DNA from: a candidate division WWE3 bacterium RIFCSPHIGHO2_01_FULL_40_23 | GTDB taxonomy: Bacteria > Patescibacteria > WWE3 > UBA101185 > 2-01-FULL-41-18 | Assembly: GCA_001772615.1 (NCBI GenBank) | Contig: MEUZ01000003.1 | Coordinates: 62,001 to 126,000, forward strand | DNA length: 64,000 bases | Reading direction: 5' to 3' | Part shown: positions 43,767 through 52,512 of the stretch, in pieces | How positions within the stretch are numbered: position 1 is the first letter of the stretch | Layout: each line of letters begins with the position of its first letter | Made by a program: the position numbers and the translations under genes | Notes under the pieces: model-generated | The model's database searches: none | Seen by the model: only the letters and a program-made list of their open reading frames with translations | Told to the model about the DNA's origin: nothing

Positions 43767-44576
43767 TTAAACTTTCCTGGCTAAGATTGCTGCCGATCCC
43801 GCGCGATTAAAATCACTGCAAAAAGCCCTCCCATAGTACAGCTTTGAAATGGATTTAACAAAAAGATATTTTAACCACAAAGGAAGCCTCATTTCATTTA
43901 CTAAAGGAATAGATCTAAAAAAGAAGCCTAAAGCCGCGTAGAAATCCCAAAGCATCATGCTTCTGTTATCAAGATAATACCTGTAATCAATAACCTCCAT
44001 ACCATAAGGCTTTAATTTCTCGTTATAGATCAAGTGGTCATACAAATGATAATGATTAAGCATTTTATTTCTCTTATTCTTATAACTTACTGCAAGTTTT
44101 CTTAATCCCATTAACTCCAATAACTTAGTAAAAAACAATAGATCAGAAAAACTCTTTGTAGGAGAGGAAAATATAAAAAAGCCTCCTTTTTTTAGAACCC
44201 TCCCCGCTTCAGATAAAACTCTCTCATTATCAGGTATATGCTCAATAACCGAATTTGAGAAAACAGCCCCCATAGACTCATTCTTAAAAGGGAGGTTCGT
44301 TGCATCAGCACAGATTAAGTTATCATACGCTCCTAACAATTTCGCTTTATCAAGCTCCGACTGCGAAAGATCAATTCCATAGTCAAGTTTATCTAAAAAC
44401 AAGGACTTAGCTATGTTGCCTTCTCCGCACCCTATATCCAATACGGGTCCATCAAAGTCATGTAGTGAAATGAGATCAGCTAAGGCTCTTAGCTCAAAAC
44501 TTCTAAACAGGATGATTGCAGGATGATCGTAAGCTTTTGAAACGGTCTTGAGAAAGTCTTCATTTTTTACCTTCAT
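43767..44576 (-). CDS. SAM-dependent methyltransferase (class I)
   Basis: The 269-residue protein has SAM motif I VLDIGCGEGNIAKSL, DYGIDLSQSELDKA, ICADATNLPF and AVFSNSVIEHIPDNERVLSEAGRVLKKGG: a canonical methyltransferase_11 layout. The C-terminal third carries a hydrophobic patch and may sit at the membrane. It overlaps the upstream GT2 gene by ATGA. Side by side with another methyltransferase, it suggests two distinct methylations of the polymer. Confidence 0.87.
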   Translation of the reverse strand: MKVKNEDFLKTVSKAYDHPAIILFRSFELRALADLISLHDFDGPVLDIGCGEGNIAKSLFLDKLDYGIDLSQSELDKAKLLGAYDNLICADATNLPFKNESMGAVFSNSVIEHIPDNERVLSEAGRVLKKGGFFIFSSPTKSFSDLLFFTKLLELMGLRKLAVSYKNKRNKMLNHYHLYDHLIYNEKLKPYGMEVIDYRYYLDNRSMMLWDFYAALGFFFRSIPLVNEMRLPLWLKYLFVKSISKLYYGRAFCSDFNRAGSAAILARKV

Positions 44577-45577
44577 GTCATCCTTTTTAAACCCAGATTT
44601 ATAGCCAGTCCATCAAAAGTGCCTTTTATTGATCCTAATTGGTTTAACTGCCTTGTTGTTAAAAATTTATAAATCCAAAATAAGTTTAAAAAAGTTAAGT
44701 AAATCGAAAACCTTAACGTCTTATCCAAAGTATCAGGTTTAATATGCCTAAAATAAAAATTAACAAAATTTAAAGCTCTCCCATAAGCTTCCGGTCTTTC
44801 CTTAAAGAAGCCTTCTTTGCTTGGTTTATGATACACAATAGCCCTGGGATTGAAATACAGTTTGAAACCAAGCTTCATTATCTTTTGAGCTGCATCCGGC
44901 TCATGATACTCTCCTATCCCAAGATAAATAGTATCAAAACCTCCTATTTTCTTAAGAAGATCCTTTTTTGCCGCCCAATTGCACGCCTGTAAATCATCCA
45001 CAGAAAAAGCTTTTTTATACTTCAGACAGCTTTTATAATTGGCACCTATAGCAAAAGCACCAGACTTAAAGAAGTGGCTGACCCTTAAAGGCTCTCCCTC
45101 CATTATATAGTCATAATAAACTTTCCCAAGAAGCCTCCATAAAAAATTCCCTTTTTTTAAGTTTTCCTGATAATGCAAAAGGTCTCTTGCCCCCAGATTT
45201 TCTTTGGGAATTATTGAAGGACCGGTTACACCCCCAATCGTTTTGTCGGATTCAAACACTAAAACTATCTCCTTAAGCCAGTTTTTATCAAATACCGCAT
45301 CATCATCGGTTCTCACTATGTATTTTCCTTTCGCCTTCTTCCATGCAACATTCATTTGCGGAATAAGCCCTCCTTTTTTAACGTAGAATGTCACAGGAAA
45401 ATACTTGGAGTAACTTAAAATTGTTTCTTTTGTATTGTCGGTAGACCCCCCATCAACTACAACTACTTCAAAGTCTTTGTAGGTTTGAGAGGCTAAGCTG
45501 TTAAAGGTTTCTCTTATTGACTCACCTCTATTTTTAGTCGGAACAAGAACCGAAATCACTGGCATTTTCTTATTCAT
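44573..45577 (-). CDS. Glycosyltransferase family 2
   Basis: The 334-residue GT-A enzyme opens VISVLVPTKNRGESIRETFNSLASQTYKDFEVVVVDGGSTD, with TDDDAVFDKNWL as the metal/donor site and GIGEYHEPDAAQKIMKLGFKLYFNP in the acceptor part. A membrane-associated stretch (FSIYLTFLNLFWIYKFL) lies near the C-terminus. It overlaps its neighbours on both sides by ATGA. The sugar is unknown. Confidence 0.9.
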   Translation of the reverse strand: MNKKMPVISVLVPTKNRGESIRETFNSLASQTYKDFEVVVVDGGSTDNTKETILSYSKYFPVTFYVKKGGLIPQMNVAWKKAKGKYIVRTDDDAVFDKNWLKEIVLVFESDKTIGGVTGPSIIPKENLGARDLLHYQENLKKGNFLWRLLGKVYYDYIMEGEPLRVSHFFKSGAFAIGANYKSCLKYKKAFSVDDLQACNWAAKKDLLKKIGGFDTIYLGIGEYHEPDAAQKIMKLGFKLYFNPRAIVYHKPSKEGFFKERPEAYGRALNFVNFYFRHIKPDTLDKTLRFSIYLTFLNLFWIYKFLTTRQLNQLGSIKGTFDGLAINLGLKRMT

Positions 45578-46632
45578 GATTTTGAATAGCCTTTAACTCC
45601 TTTTAAACTCGGACTTGATACAAGTTTATTATAAAAATAGGATAAGTCTTTTGTTACCATTATTTTCTTGAACAGCTCTTTATCGGATATTACCCTGAAC
45701 TTTTGAATATTAGCACGCTTTTTAAACATAGACCCTAGTGCTGCCACATTCCAAAGAATGGCTTTCATAATATAAAAAAAATTTCTTAAATTTCCATTTA
45801 ATAAGAACCAAAAAGCCATAGAAACCCATAAAAATAGGTGAATAGGCAATATTTTAATCATGCTCGTTGCGCTTAAGCATTTTAGCAAGGTTAAGATGTA
45901 ATTTTTAGTCCCATGAAATTTCACCCTATAATTTTGTTCTTTTGGGAGCCTTTTAGCCGTTGTTCCATACTCATGATAAACAACTGAATGTGGTGTAAAA
46001 ACATTTCTGTATCCGTAAAGCCAAAGCCTCCAGCCTAAATCGGTTTCTTCAACATAAATGAAGTAGTCGTCATCAAAACCCCCGACTTTATCAAAGGCTT
46101 CCTTCCTTATAACCATCCCTGCCGACTTTGCGCTTAATATCTCAAATTCACGGTTATACTGTCCCTCGTCTTTCTCTCCTGTAGCGCATTTCTGGACCAA
46201 AAACCCAAACTGGCTAACATAATCGCCAATATAATCAAACCTTTTTCTATCATATGCTATTAAAAGCTTGCATTGGCAAGAACCTATTGAACTATCTTCT
46301 TCCATTCTTTTTATCGGTTCATTAAGCCAGTCTTTTTTAACTAGTGTGTCATTATCTAGAAACGCTACATACTTAGACTTTATCTTTTTCATTGCAAAAT
46401 TTCGGGCATAAGCTGGTCCAAGATTTTCCGAAAGCCTGGTCAGACTGAAATTTTTATGCTTATTAACAAAACTTTTCAAAACCTTAAGACTTCCGTCAGA
46501 AGAGTTATTATCTACAACAACAACTTTCAAATTACTATAAGAAGAAGATAATACAGAACGGACGCATCTTTCCACAACCCCCAACCCATTGTAATTTACT
46601 ATTAAAACTGTAACTTCTATCCCTTTCCTCAT
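45574..46632 (-). CDS. Glycosyltransferase family 2 (rhamnosyltransferase-like)
   Basis: The GT-A enzyme of about 352 residues opens GIEVTVLIVNYNGLGVVERCVRSVLSS, with VVDNNSSDGS, LDNDTLVKKDWL and FIYVEETDLGWRLWLYGY, the WbbL-like pattern. Two hydrophobic stretches near residues 250-285 probably touch the membrane. The frame is open to 46668 inside the heptose gene, but Met at 46632 avoids that overlap and sits 4 bases after the upstream stop with a GGGAG-like ribosome site. The donor is unknown; GDP-heptose is conceivable because the heptose genes are adjacent. Confidence 0.87.
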   Translation of the reverse strand: MRKGIEVTVLIVNYNGLGVVERCVRSVLSSSYSNLKVVVVDNNSSDGSLKVLKSFVNKHKNFSLTRLSENLGPAYARNFAMKKIKSKYVAFLDNDTLVKKDWLNEPIKRMEEDSSIGSCQCKLLIAYDRKRFDYIGDYVSQFGFLVQKCATGEKDEGQYNREFEILSAKSAGMVIRKEAFDKVGGFDDDYFIYVEETDLGWRLWLYGYRNVFTPHSVVYHEYGTTAKRLPKEQNYRVKFHGTKNYILTLLKCLSATSMIKILPIHLFLWVSMAFWFLLNGNLRNFFYIMKAILWNVAALGSMFKKRANIQKFRVISDKELFKKIMVTKDLSYFYNKLVSSPSLKGVKGYSKS

Positions 46633-46636
46633 TCCC

Positions 46637-48352
46637 CTACTCCCAAGTTTGAAGTCCATCAAACTCAAAACTGAAATCTAGAACTCTAGCCCCCATTGAT
46701 TCCAAAGCTTCAGCAACTCTTGATTCACTGTTCGGGGAGCATAGAAAAACCATATGCCCTCCCCCGCCGGCACCTAAAACTCTGCCCCCAAGTGCACCAT
46801 TTTTGATAGCCTCCGAATACAAAGCATCAATATAATCGCTCATTCCCCCCTCATAAAACCTTTTCTTTATATTCCAAGCCTCCCCTATAAGATTTCCAAG
46901 GGAAAGTAGGTCTTTATTTAAAAGAGCTATGTAGGACTCATGACAAAGATTCTTTATTTCCGAAAGATATGCAACCTTCTCGGAAACCTTAAGAGACATA
47001 GATTTATGAATATTTCCAGAAGCCTCTCTCTTTCCTACATATACAATAAGAATACTTTTTTCAAGCTCCATAACAGTCTCTTTATCAAGATTAAGAGGAT
47101 TCACTTTCACAAAATCATTGCCTTTAAATTCAAAAAAGTTGAGACCTCCAAATACAGAGGCGTATTGATCCTGCCTCCCGCCTGGATTTTTCAAATCTTC
47201 CGTTTCAGATATAAACGCAAGCTCAGCAATCTCATGTTTATTAAGTTTTCTTTCAACAGAAAGGTGATTAAACAAACCAATTACAAGAACCGACAAACTT
47301 GCGCTTGAACCAAGCCCGCTGTTTGGGGGTACATCCGACCTGAGATAAAGCTCAAACCCATAGTTTATGTCCATTCTTTTTATTATGGCTTTAATTAAAT
47401 CCATCTCTCCGTCAAAAAATAAATTTGTTACATCATCATATAAGTATGTTTTTTTATAATCTGATGAAATTATTCTAACCTTTCTATCCTCCCTAACGGT
47501 TAATGAACCATAAACATAGCGGTTTATAGTGGCATTAAGAACCAAACCTCCGATTTTTTTATCAAAGGGCGGCACATCGCTCCCCCCACCCCCAAAAGCT
47601 ACTCTTAACGGAGCTCTCCCTTTAATAACAATATCGTTCTCACCTTTAAGGTATGCTGCCGTTTTTCTATAACCGGAGGGAGTGCCTATGTCATAGTGCG
47701 TTTTATCGGAGAGGTATCCCCTCGCTTTACCAGCTTTAACAACCTTCGGGATAATATCAGCCTCAAGTGAGAATGGCGCTCTTTTGCCTTTAAGAAACTC
47801 AAATATACCTTTATTTATTAAGTACACACCCCCACTTACAAGTCCGGCCACCGGATCTTCTCTATCCCCATAAAGTTTTTCAGCATAAGACTTAATTTTA
47901 AAATTCTTGTCTATCTCAATACAGCTGTATCTTCTGACATCTAAAACATTACTTAAAGCTATTGAAAGAATCGGTTTTCTCGCTTTATGAAAAAGATAAA
48001 AAGCATTTAAGTTGATATTAAAAAAAGTATCCCCGTTAACAAGTAAAAAATCCTCGTCATGCGCTATGAATTCCCTCGCCTTAAGGAGTGCTCCTCCTGT
48101 ACCCATAGGTTTATCTTCTACTACAAACCTGTAAGTGACATCTGCTCTCTTATCTTTTCCAAGATGGGATTTAATCTGATCGGCTTTATGATACATTGAC
48201 AAAATAATGTCTTTGTGACCGGAAGATACAAGCCAATCAATTACATAATCAAGAAAGCTTTTTCCGGCTATAGGGGCAAGCGGTTTTGGTTTATCGGAAA
48301 TGACGGAAGACAACCTAGTCCCAAGTCCGCCACACAAAACCACTACCTTCAT
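46637..48352 (-). CDS. hddC-hddA: Bifunctional heptose-1-P nucleotidyltransferase / heptose-7-P kinase (HddC-HddA fusion)
   Basis: The 571-residue protein joins two steps of GDP-D-glycero-alpha-D-manno-heptose synthesis. Residues 1-225 are a nucleotidyltransferase (CGGLGTRLSSVISDKPKPLAPI, then LLVNGDTFF). Residues from about 235 are a GHMP kinase with GRAPLRVAFGGGGSD, the ATP loop PPNSGLGSSASLSVL, GGRQDQYASVFGG and RVLGAGGGGHM. The pairing matches HddC plus HddA, usually separate genes. gmhA lies 1.7 kb upstream on the same strand; the middle step (GmhB phosphatase) is not in the window. A fucose- or other hexose-type kinase/pyrophosphorylase cannot be fully excluded, but gmhA favours heptose. 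Confidence 0.85.
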   Translation of the reverse strand: MKVVVLCGGLGTRLSSVISDKPKPLAPIAGKSFLDYVIDWLVSSGHKDIILSMYHKADQIKSHLGKDKRADVTYRFVVEDKPMGTGGALLKAREFIAHDEDFLLVNGDTFFNINLNAFYLFHKARKPILSIALSNVLDVRRYSCIEIDKNFKIKSYAEKLYGDREDPVAGLVSGGVYLINKGIFEFLKGKRAPFSLEADIIPKVVKAGKARGYLSDKTHYDIGTPSGYRKTAAYLKGENDIVIKGRAPLRVAFGGGGSDVPPFDKKIGGLVLNATINRYVYGSLTVREDRKVRIISSDYKKTYLYDDVTNLFFDGEMDLIKAIIKRMDINYGFELYLRSDVPPNSGLGSSASLSVLVIGLFNHLSVERKLNKHEIAELAFISETEDLKNPGGRQDQYASVFGGLNFFEFKGNDFVKVNPLNLDKETVMELEKSILIVYVGKREASGNIHKSMSLKVSEKVAYLSEIKNLCHESYIALLNKDLLSLGNLIGEAWNIKKRFYEGGMSDYIDALYSEAIKNGALGGRVLGAGGGGHMVFLCSPNSESRVAEALESMGARVLDFSFEFDGLQTWE

Positions 48353-49221
48353 TCCTCTTTAATTCCCCCCTTCTCAAGTTCTGAACTCCTCTCGTCTTTT
48401 CCTCCTCTTAAAATGTAAGCTAAACCCCCTAAACTTGCTGAAGCACCTTTAATTACATAAAGCAATATTAGTCCTAACCATAAATCAGGCTTTGACAAGG
48501 CTTTTCTCGTAAAATAAGACCTTCTTGGAAGACTATGCATTGCGACATCCTTAGGATAATACTTTAAGCAAATAAAGTAGGACTGGCCATAGTGAAAAAA
48601 CCTTTTAATGTACTTTACCCACGTATTTTGTTCGTAATGATAAATGCTAAGATCAGCCCTGAACTTAACTTTTGGCTTAAATTTTAAGGTCTCTATATAT
48701 ATAGCATTGTGCTCAAACATAAAGAGCTTCACCGGCCAGTCTATTTTTGAAAGTATCTTTTTTCTAAAAAATCTTGGGATAGCAGAGCCCATAAGAGGGT
48801 CATCATCTTCCAGGGAGTGAAAGATCCATTTATCATACTCAATAATCTTTTCAAGATAAGTGTTATTTAAAACTATGGACCTTTCAAAAAGGGTAACCTC
48901 ATCATACCCTCCGGTTTCGCATTCCTTTACACACTCGCTTATTGTATCTTTATCAATTGTCTGATCAGAATCAATAAAAAAAATATATACTCCTCTGCTC
49001 ATATCAAAGCCAAGTTTTCTTGCTTTACCTACTGCTAATGCGTAACCGACTTTACAACCATATCTTTTAGCTATTTTTACGGTTTTATCTTTGCTAAAGC
49101 CATCTATAAGGATAATTTCCATGTTTTTATAAGACTGGCTTTTAATTGATTTCAGAGTTTTTTCCAGAGTGGCTTCGGAGTTAAAGGTGGGTATATTAAC
49201 AGAAACTAGAGGTTCTTTCAT
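48349..49221 (-). CDS. Glycosyltransferase family 2, membrane-associated
   Basis: The 290-residue GT-A enzyme opens LVSVNIPTFNSEATLEKTLKSIKSQSYKNMEIILIDGFSKD, with the donor/metal DSD in FFIDSDQTI and GSAIPRFFRKKIL further on. A membrane segment lies near the C-terminus (LWLGLILLYVIKGASASLGG). The start has AGGAG 7 bases before the ATG. It appears to be the first gene of a long minus-strand operon running to about 36.7 kb, in which nearly every junction overlaps or is a few bases. Confidence 0.88.
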   Translation of the reverse strand: MKEPLVSVNIPTFNSEATLEKTLKSIKSQSYKNMEIILIDGFSKDKTVKIAKRYGCKVGYALAVGKARKLGFDMSRGVYIFFIDSDQTIDKDTISECVKECETGGYDEVTLFERSIVLNNTYLEKIIEYDKWIFHSLEDDDPLMGSAIPRFFRKKILSKIDWPVKLFMFEHNAIYIETLKFKPKVKFRADLSIYHYEQNTWVKYIKRFFHYGQSYFICLKYYPKDVAMHSLPRRSYFTRKALSKPDLWLGLILLYVIKGASASLGGLAYILRGGKDERSSELEKGGIKEE

Positions 49222-49236
49222 TTTTTAGCTCCTAAG

Positions 49237-49265
49237 TATTAATACATTCGGGTCGATTCCTACAA
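49237..49265 (-). promoter_or_regulatory. Candidate promoter of the 49.2-36.7 kb operon
   Basis: On the minus strand, TTGTAG (49260-49265), 17 bases, TTAATA (49237-49242); AGGAG follows at 49229-49233. This fills the 116-base gap after the methyltransferase gene; nothing else is seen there. Confidence 0.4.
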
Positions 49266-49337
49266 AGCTATCACTTTATGCTCCAGCTAAACTTATATAT
49301 AAAAACTCATAAGAAATCAAACCTCCAATCTTAAAGC

Positions 49338-50054
49338 TTATTTTTCGTTTTTTGCCAAGAAAGCAATATATACCGAATGGGAAGGGTCTAACTCTGCGAA
49401 CTGATTTCCTATCACATTGGGGAAAGGATAATAACCTGAAACAACAGGTTTAAGATCCTTAAAACCATAAAGTAGAAGAAATTCCTTTAAAGCTCTGGAA
49501 GTAAAAACGCTTCGATGAAGCCAGAATGCATCCTTTTCTTCTCCGGAAACACTACTAAAGGGATTTCCTATACTGTGTTTCTTGATACATATATTCGTTG
49601 TACTAAAAGGTTGAAATCCAAGGAACAAAGAAGCTGTGTTATGCCATGCGGAGAGATTCTCCGTTGAAAGCAGTAGTGTTCCACCTTTCTTTAAAACCCT
49701 TTTTATATTTATAAGAAAATTATCAACCGAAAAGAGATGCTCTATCACATTGTTACTGAAAACGAAATCAAATGTGTCATCTTTTACTCTCCAAACTTCC
49801 TTACTTACATCTTCCTTAACTATCTTTATTTTCCTCTTCCTTGCGTCTTTAATACCCGCCTCATCAATCTCCATCCCATAAACTTCTTTTGCATTACAAG
49901 CCTTTGCGATCAAAAGCGTCTTTTCTCCTCCCCCGCATCCAACATCCAGAAACTTATGCACTTTTAATCCCAAGTTTCCAACAAATTTTTCAAGCCTTCT
50001 TACATAATTTCCCTCTGCGCTCTTAACCAGATGATTAATATAGGCGGATACCAT
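49338..50054 (-). CDS. SAM-dependent methyltransferase (class I)
   Basis: The 238-residue protein has SAM motif I FLDVGCGGGEKTLLIA, EVYGMEIDEAGI, DFVFSNNVIEHLFSVDNFL and VLKKGGTLLLSTENLSAWHNTASL, close to UbiE/Coq5-like methyltransferase_11 enzymes of glycan loci. AGGAGG lies 11 bases before the ATG. It follows gmhA by 32 bases, so the two are probably co-transcribed; methylation of the heptose is one possibility. Confidence 0.86.
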   Translation of the reverse strand: MVSAYINHLVKSAEGNYVRRLEKFVGNLGLKVHKFLDVGCGGGEKTLLIAKACNAKEVYGMEIDEAGIKDARKRKIKIVKEDVSKEVWRVKDDTFDFVFSNNVIEHLFSVDNFLINIKRVLKKGGTLLLSTENLSAWHNTASLFLGFQPFSTTNICIKKHSIGNPFSSVSGEEKDAFWLHRSVFTSRALKEFLLLYGFKDLKPVVSGYYPFPNVIGNQFAELDPSHSVYIAFLAKNEK

Positions 50055-50086
50055 AATACTTAATACCTCCTAATGTTAAATAGCAT

Positions 50087-50659
50087 CTAAAAACCGGCCT
50101 CAATAATATCACAAAGAGTATGGATAATAAGGATGTGCATTTCCTGAATTCTTGCAGTATCCGAAGAAGGAACAATTAAACTAAGATCGCAAAATCCTTT
50201 AATCTTACCTCCTTTATTTCCGGTAAAAGATATTGTTTTAAGACCCAAGGAAGTTGCTTTCCTTGCCGCTTCTATAACGTTTTTAGAATTTCCACTGGTT
50301 GTAATTCCTATAAAAACATCGCCCTTCTTGCCAAAAGCCTCAACCTGTCTTGAAAATACTCTCTCAAAATCATAGTCATTTGGTATCGCAGTCATGGTAG
50401 AAGGATTTGCGGTTAAAGAAATTGCCGGCAGCGCACGCCTTTCCTTCCTGAACTTGCAAACAAGCTCCGCCGCGAAATGATTTGCATCCGAGGCACTGCC
50501 TCCGTTACCGCATATCAAAACCTTTCTACCATTCCTTAAAGCACTAACAAGAGTTCTAGATACTGCCTTAACATCAGCCGACAGCTTGACATAAGTCAAC
50601 TCGTTAAGCTCCCTGGACTTGGAAAAACTGTCATCAATAAAATTTGAAACGTTACCCAT
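50087..50659 (-). CDS. gmhA: Phosphoheptose isomerase (SIS domain)
   Basis: GmhA converts sedoheptulose 7-phosphate to D-glycero-D-manno-heptose 7-phosphate, the first step of heptose synthesis. The 190-residue protein has the SIS fold with CGNGGSASDANHFAAELV and ITTSGNSKNV, DTARIQEMHILIIHTLCD: the Glu and His residues of the active site are present. The HddC-HddA fusion nearby supplies the later steps. A -10 TAAAAT lies exactly 6 bases before the ATG, so a leaderless transcript is likely. A DiaA-like role is less likely given the context. Confidence 0.9.
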   Translation of the reverse strand: MGNVSNFIDDSFSKSRELNELTYVKLSADVKAVSRTLVSALRNGRKVLICGNGGSASDANHFAAELVCKFRKERRALPAISLTANPSTMTAIPNDYDFERVFSRQVEAFGKKGDVFIGITTSGNSKNVIEAARKATSLGLKTISFTGNKGGKIKGFCDLSLIVPSSDTARIQEMHILIIHTLCDIIEAGF

Positions 50660-50665
50660 TGAAGT

Positions 50666-50671
50666 ATTTTA
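50666..50671 (-). promoter_or_regulatory. gmhA -10 (leaderless)
   Basis: TAAAAT on the minus strand ends 6 bases before the gmhA ATG. A weak -35 (ACTGAC) lies 16 bases upstream. Confidence 0.5.
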
Positions 50672-50785
50672 AAACATATTTTTACGTGTCAGTCCAATCG
50701 CAGGGCTAAAAGAAAGTTTTTGACAGTTCCTTAGCAAGCTTAATTCCATAGTTTGTATTTCTATAATCTTAATCCTAAATTTTAT

Positions 50786-50804
50786 TTTTCTTGAAACAAG
50801 AAAA
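50786..50804. terminator. AT-rich hairpin after the radical SAM gene
   Basis: The arms TTTTCTTG and CAAGAAAA (8 bp) enclose three bases, 17 bases beyond the radical SAM stop. No clean U-run follows on the minus strand, so termination is only possible, not shown. The rest of the 161-base gap to gmhA holds only the gmhA promoter. Confidence 0.35.
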
Positions 50805-50820
50805 TTTAAATAAAAGGCTC

Positions 50821-52503
50821 TTAATTAATGGATTTAAGGGGTGCTTCAATAGATTCTTTTTCTTTAGCTTCGGCTTCGGCACTTTCTTTAATTGACTTTT
50901 CAACAGTCTTGTCCGCCTTGCTTGGGAAGAGAGTTTTAGCAAGGGATTTAAATGCGTTAACCCAGAACTTAGGGGAGAGCACATTTACTTTTGTTTGGTT
51001 AGGATCAAAATCAAGAAGATGCCCTACAAGCTTCCAAGCGGAGTAATAAAGATACTTGATATCATCTAAAGTCCTTATTTCCAAAGCTCTTCTTAACATA
51101 TACCTTGGGGTAAAAAATGAAGAGTACAGCTCTTGGGTCAGCTCCAGAATTTGCTCATTCGTCAAGGGGCTTTTCATAACGGCTTTTCTCATGTCATATT
51201 CTTCATAATCCTCCGTTAGAAGCCACCCCTTCTCCCCGCATTCTTTCCAAAGCGGAGTTCCAGGATAAGGTATAACAATTGTAGCCTGCATGGTATCAAC
51301 GTAACCTTTATCAAAGCACCTCTTGGCAAGCGCAATTGTGTTTTTGGCCATTTCATATGTTTCCCATGGGTACCCAAGCATTATGGTTAAGTGGGGATCC
51401 AGGCCTGCCTTCTTTGCCATCCTAACACCCTCCTCAATCTGATGGACTTTAACACCTTTATCAAGCTTATCTAATGTGTATTGATTTCCTGATTCCATCC
51501 CATAAAGAATAAACCTGAAGTTTGCCTTCCCCATAAGATCATAATATTCCTGGGTAAGAGCGTTAAGCCTCATATTACAGCCGTACACCACTTTTTTGCT
51601 GTATCCGCTATCTATTAAGAGATTACAGAAAGTTTTAAGCCACGGGCCAACGGCAAGCGTACCGGCGTCATCAAAAATTTCTTTAACTCCATAATTATCT
51701 ACAACATGCTTGACTTCGGCAAAAAGCCTTTCGGGCGTAAACCTTCTGTAAGAGCCGATTTCATTAATAGTATGATCCCAAACACAAAAGGTGCACCTAT
51801 TCCACCAGCAGTCTCTTCCGGAATACATATATGTTGCAGGTGTAAATCTATAATTTCCGTTAGCATAAGCGTAATACTCCCAATGAGTTAGGTCGCGATC
51901 CACAAATGGAAGCTCATCAAGAACATGCTTTAAAACCTGCCTTCCGCTGCATGCTAAATCCAATCCATTATCCGATTTCTCAATCTTGGCCGGTTCCTGT
52001 TTTACTCTTTTATCCCCCGCTCTATACCAAAACCCACCTTCCAGTTTTTCGCCACTCGTTAGGTGGTTGAGAAGATTAACGATAAGAAAATCATAATCTC
52101 CGCCTGCAATAATGAAATCCACCGGAGAATGGTCAAAGGATTCCTTTGGAAGGAAAGTTACATGATCACCGCACCAGACTAAAATCATTTCGGGAAATCT
52201 CTCTTTAAGATCCTTCATAACCTTCCAATGCTGTTTTATAACAGGAGCTTTTGTCTCAACAAGAAGAAGGTCGGGTTTTTCATTTGACAGCTCATCCAAC
52301 CACTCGTTATACATTTGCTTAGCCGCTATCCCATCCATCCACACAACATCGTAACCGTGCTTCTTCAAGTTAGAGGCTGCGTAAGCCGGTACCATAGGAT
52401 AGATATAAGTTTCAGCGTTAAAATATTGAAATTGTCTATTTTGTGATAGAAGAGGAACTCCTTTATCCGTTTCAATAGGCGGGTATCCAACGGCTATTTT
52501 CAT
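50821..52503 (-). CDS. B12-binding-domain-like radical SAM protein
   Basis: The 560-residue protein has an N-terminal cobalamin-binding-like Rossmann domain (about 1-150; VWCGDHVTFLPKE, no DxHxxG) and a radical SAM barrel with Cys232-x4-Cys237-x2-Cys240 (DCWWNRCTFC), the CX4CX2C spacing used by some B12-type members. Later blocks are FDDAGTL, GMESGNQYTLDKLDKG, LTIMLGYPWET and IPYPGTPLWKE. The last 50 residues are a Lys/Glu-rich tail. The reaction is unknown; such enzymes often methylate or rearrange unactivated carbons. It has its own promoter with a dyad, next to a ferredoxin and a glycosidase-like gene. Confidence 0.85.
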   Translation of the reverse strand: MKIAVGYPPIETDKGVPLLSQNRQFQYFNAETYIYPMVPAYAASNLKKHGYDVVWMDGIAAKQMYNEWLDELSNEKPDLLLVETKAPVIKQHWKVMKDLKERFPEMILVWCGDHVTFLPKESFDHSPVDFIIAGGDYDFLIVNLLNHLTSGEKLEGGFWYRAGDKRVKQEPAKIEKSDNGLDLACSGRQVLKHVLDELPFVDRDLTHWEYYAYANGNYRFTPATYMYSGRDCWWNRCTFCVWDHTINEIGSYRRFTPERLFAEVKHVVDNYGVKEIFDDAGTLAVGPWLKTFCNLLIDSGYSKKVVYGCNMRLNALTQEYYDLMGKANFRFILYGMESGNQYTLDKLDKGVKVHQIEEGVRMAKKAGLDPHLTIMLGYPWETYEMAKNTIALAKRCFDKGYVDTMQATIVIPYPGTPLWKECGEKGWLLTEDYEEYDMRKAVMKSPLTNEQILELTQELYSSFFTPRYMLRRALEIRTLDDIKYLYYSAWKLVGHLLDFDPNQTKVNVLSPKFWVNAFKSLAKTLFPSKADKTVEKSIKESAEAEAKEKESIEAPLKSIN

Positions 52504-52512
52504 TATTACAGC

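Noticed and set aside
49222..49337. Possible leader peptide after GGAGG in the gap before the 48.3-49.2 kb GT2 gene
   Set aside because: The ATG at 49310 is followed by only four more codons before a stop; too short to support.
50775..50984. 69-codon open frame overlapping the end of the radical SAM gene
   Set aside because: It is an out-of-frame reading of the Lys/Glu/Ser-rich tail region; no start signal.
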